A stretch of 64,000 nucleotides of DNA from assembly GCF_001885215.1 (NCBI RefSeq), contig NZ_CP018091.1, positions 806,001-870,000 of the forward strand, read 5' to 3'. The notes under the pieces are model-generated. The model saw only the letters and a program-made list of their open reading frames with translations, ran no database searches and was not told the DNA's origin. Shown in pieces: positions 63,591 to 64,000 of the stretch. Each line of letters starts with the position of its first letter. Position 1 is the stretch's first letter. Both the position numbers and the translations under genes were made by a program. Source of the stretch: Synechococcus sp. SynAce01 (GTDB lineage: Bacteria; Cyanobacteriota; Cyanobacteriia; PCC-6307; Cyanobiaceae).

Positions 63591-64000
63591 GTGAACCAAG
63601 CGGAGCAGCAGAGGGCAACAGGCCGTCAGAATCCGCCCAGCTGCGGCCGTTGCTTGCCCCTTGCAGACCACCAGTCCAGCCTGGAGATGCTGGCCCTCCT
63701 GTTCGCTTTCGCCGTAATCCACAGCGGCGGTGCGGCCCTGCGCGTCTGGGGGGAGAAGCGGATTGGCGCCCGGGCCTGGCGGCTGCTGTTCGCCGCGCTC
63801 AGCATTCCATCGGCCGTGCTGGTGATCGGCTATTTCCTCGCCCATCGCTACGACGGCGTGCGGCTCTGGAACCTGCAGGGCAGCGCCGGGCTGATCCCCC
63901 TGATCTGGATCGGCACGGCGATCAGCTTCTTCTTCCTCTATCCGGCCACCTACAACCTGCTGGAGATCCCGGCGCTGCTCAAACCTGAGCAGCGGCTCTA
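63591..64000 (+). CDS. NnrU-family membrane protein, probable 15-cis-zeta-carotene isomerase Z-ISO, truncated by the right window edge
   Basis: The visible part has [97 protein letters not shown]. The HRYDG-LW-LQG and FLYP-TxNLLE stretches match plant Z-ISO (as remembered), which converts tri-cis to di-cis zeta-carotene, the step between CrtP and CrtQ. At least three membrane helices are seen. GTG 63591 gives a 32-residue lead, and ATG 63687 starts right at helix 1; the choice is open. The C-terminus is outside the window. Confidence 0.75.
   Translation, partial: MNQAEQQRATGRQNPPSCGRCLPLADHQSSLEMLALLFAFAVIHSGGAALRVWGEKRIGARAWRLLFAALSIPSAVLVIGYFLAHRYDGVRLWNLQGSAGLIPLIWIGTAISFFFLYPATYNLLEIPALLKPEQRL

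Overview
This window is core chromosome of a GC-rich unicellular cyanobacterium, most likely an alpha-picocyanobacterium of the Cyanobium / marine-type Synechococcus group. The evidence is gene content: photosystem genes (psbU, psbD, ycf3, btpA, ycf34), NDH-1 subunits (ndhO, ndhM, a CRR7 homologue), plant-type carotenoid genes (crtB, crtP, crtQ, a Z-ISO homologue), the regulators RpaA, RpaB and RbcR, and many cyanobacteria-only families (DUF3120, DUF4079, DUF4346, DUF3172, DUF751). The HIP1 octamer GCGATCGC occurs at least nine times. Genes are tightly packed, many convergent pairs overlap at their 3' ends, and several coupled genes start with TTG or GTG. I see no insertion sequence, prophage, integrase, CRISPR array or defence locus.

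Layout. 1-9 kb: a truncated TolC-type protein, a PDZ radical-SAM protein, uppP, a DUF3120 protein, psbU, nadB, a VKOR-thioredoxin fusion coupled to btpA, and rimO. 9.5-20 kb: a petL-like miniature gene, a B12-binding radical SAM protein, a tandem double-PTPS protein coupled to a RibD-type reductase, aroK, crr7, a GST, ycf33-like, rbfA and a family 3 glycosidase. 20-30 kb: a TPR glycosyltransferase, hemD, crtQ, a HesB/IscA protein, an LpxB-related protein, a TIGR01777 epimerase, a cation antiporter, ndhO and a J-domain protein. 30-40 kb: two tandem SLH-porins, each with a sequence complementary to the Yfr1 small-RNA core over its ribosome binding site, then three large membrane glycosyltransferase-type proteins.

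40-50 kb: a stand-alone psbD copy broken by two compensating single-base indels with an HLR1-like RpaB site at its 5' end, an ABC ATPase, tRNA-Asn, rpaA, then copper ATPase-tmk-holB on the minus strand, ycf3 and radA. 50-64 kb: rpaB-plsX-fabH-fabD-plsC (lipid synthesis), a ydcF/tsaB/ycf34 group, a CCA/poly(A)-type nucleotidyltransferase, an RRM protein, an alpha/beta hydrolase, the crtP-crtB operon, ndhM, rbcR and the truncated start of a Z-ISO-like gene.

How it fits together. The window holds candidates for phytoene synthase and for both plant-type desaturases plus the 15-cis-zeta-carotene isomerase, so most steps from geranylgeranyl diphosphate towards lycopene are here in three places. RpaA and RpaB lie 7 kb apart, and an RpaB-type motif sits on psbD. 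No wholly new multi-gene system stands out. The best leads are regulatory: Yfr1 sites on both porins, HLR1 on psbD, a 61-bp nested inverted repeat between crtQ and a HesB gene, a 17-codon frame with a perfect Shine-Dalgarno, and a half-degenerate PTPS tandem fusion coupled to a reductase.
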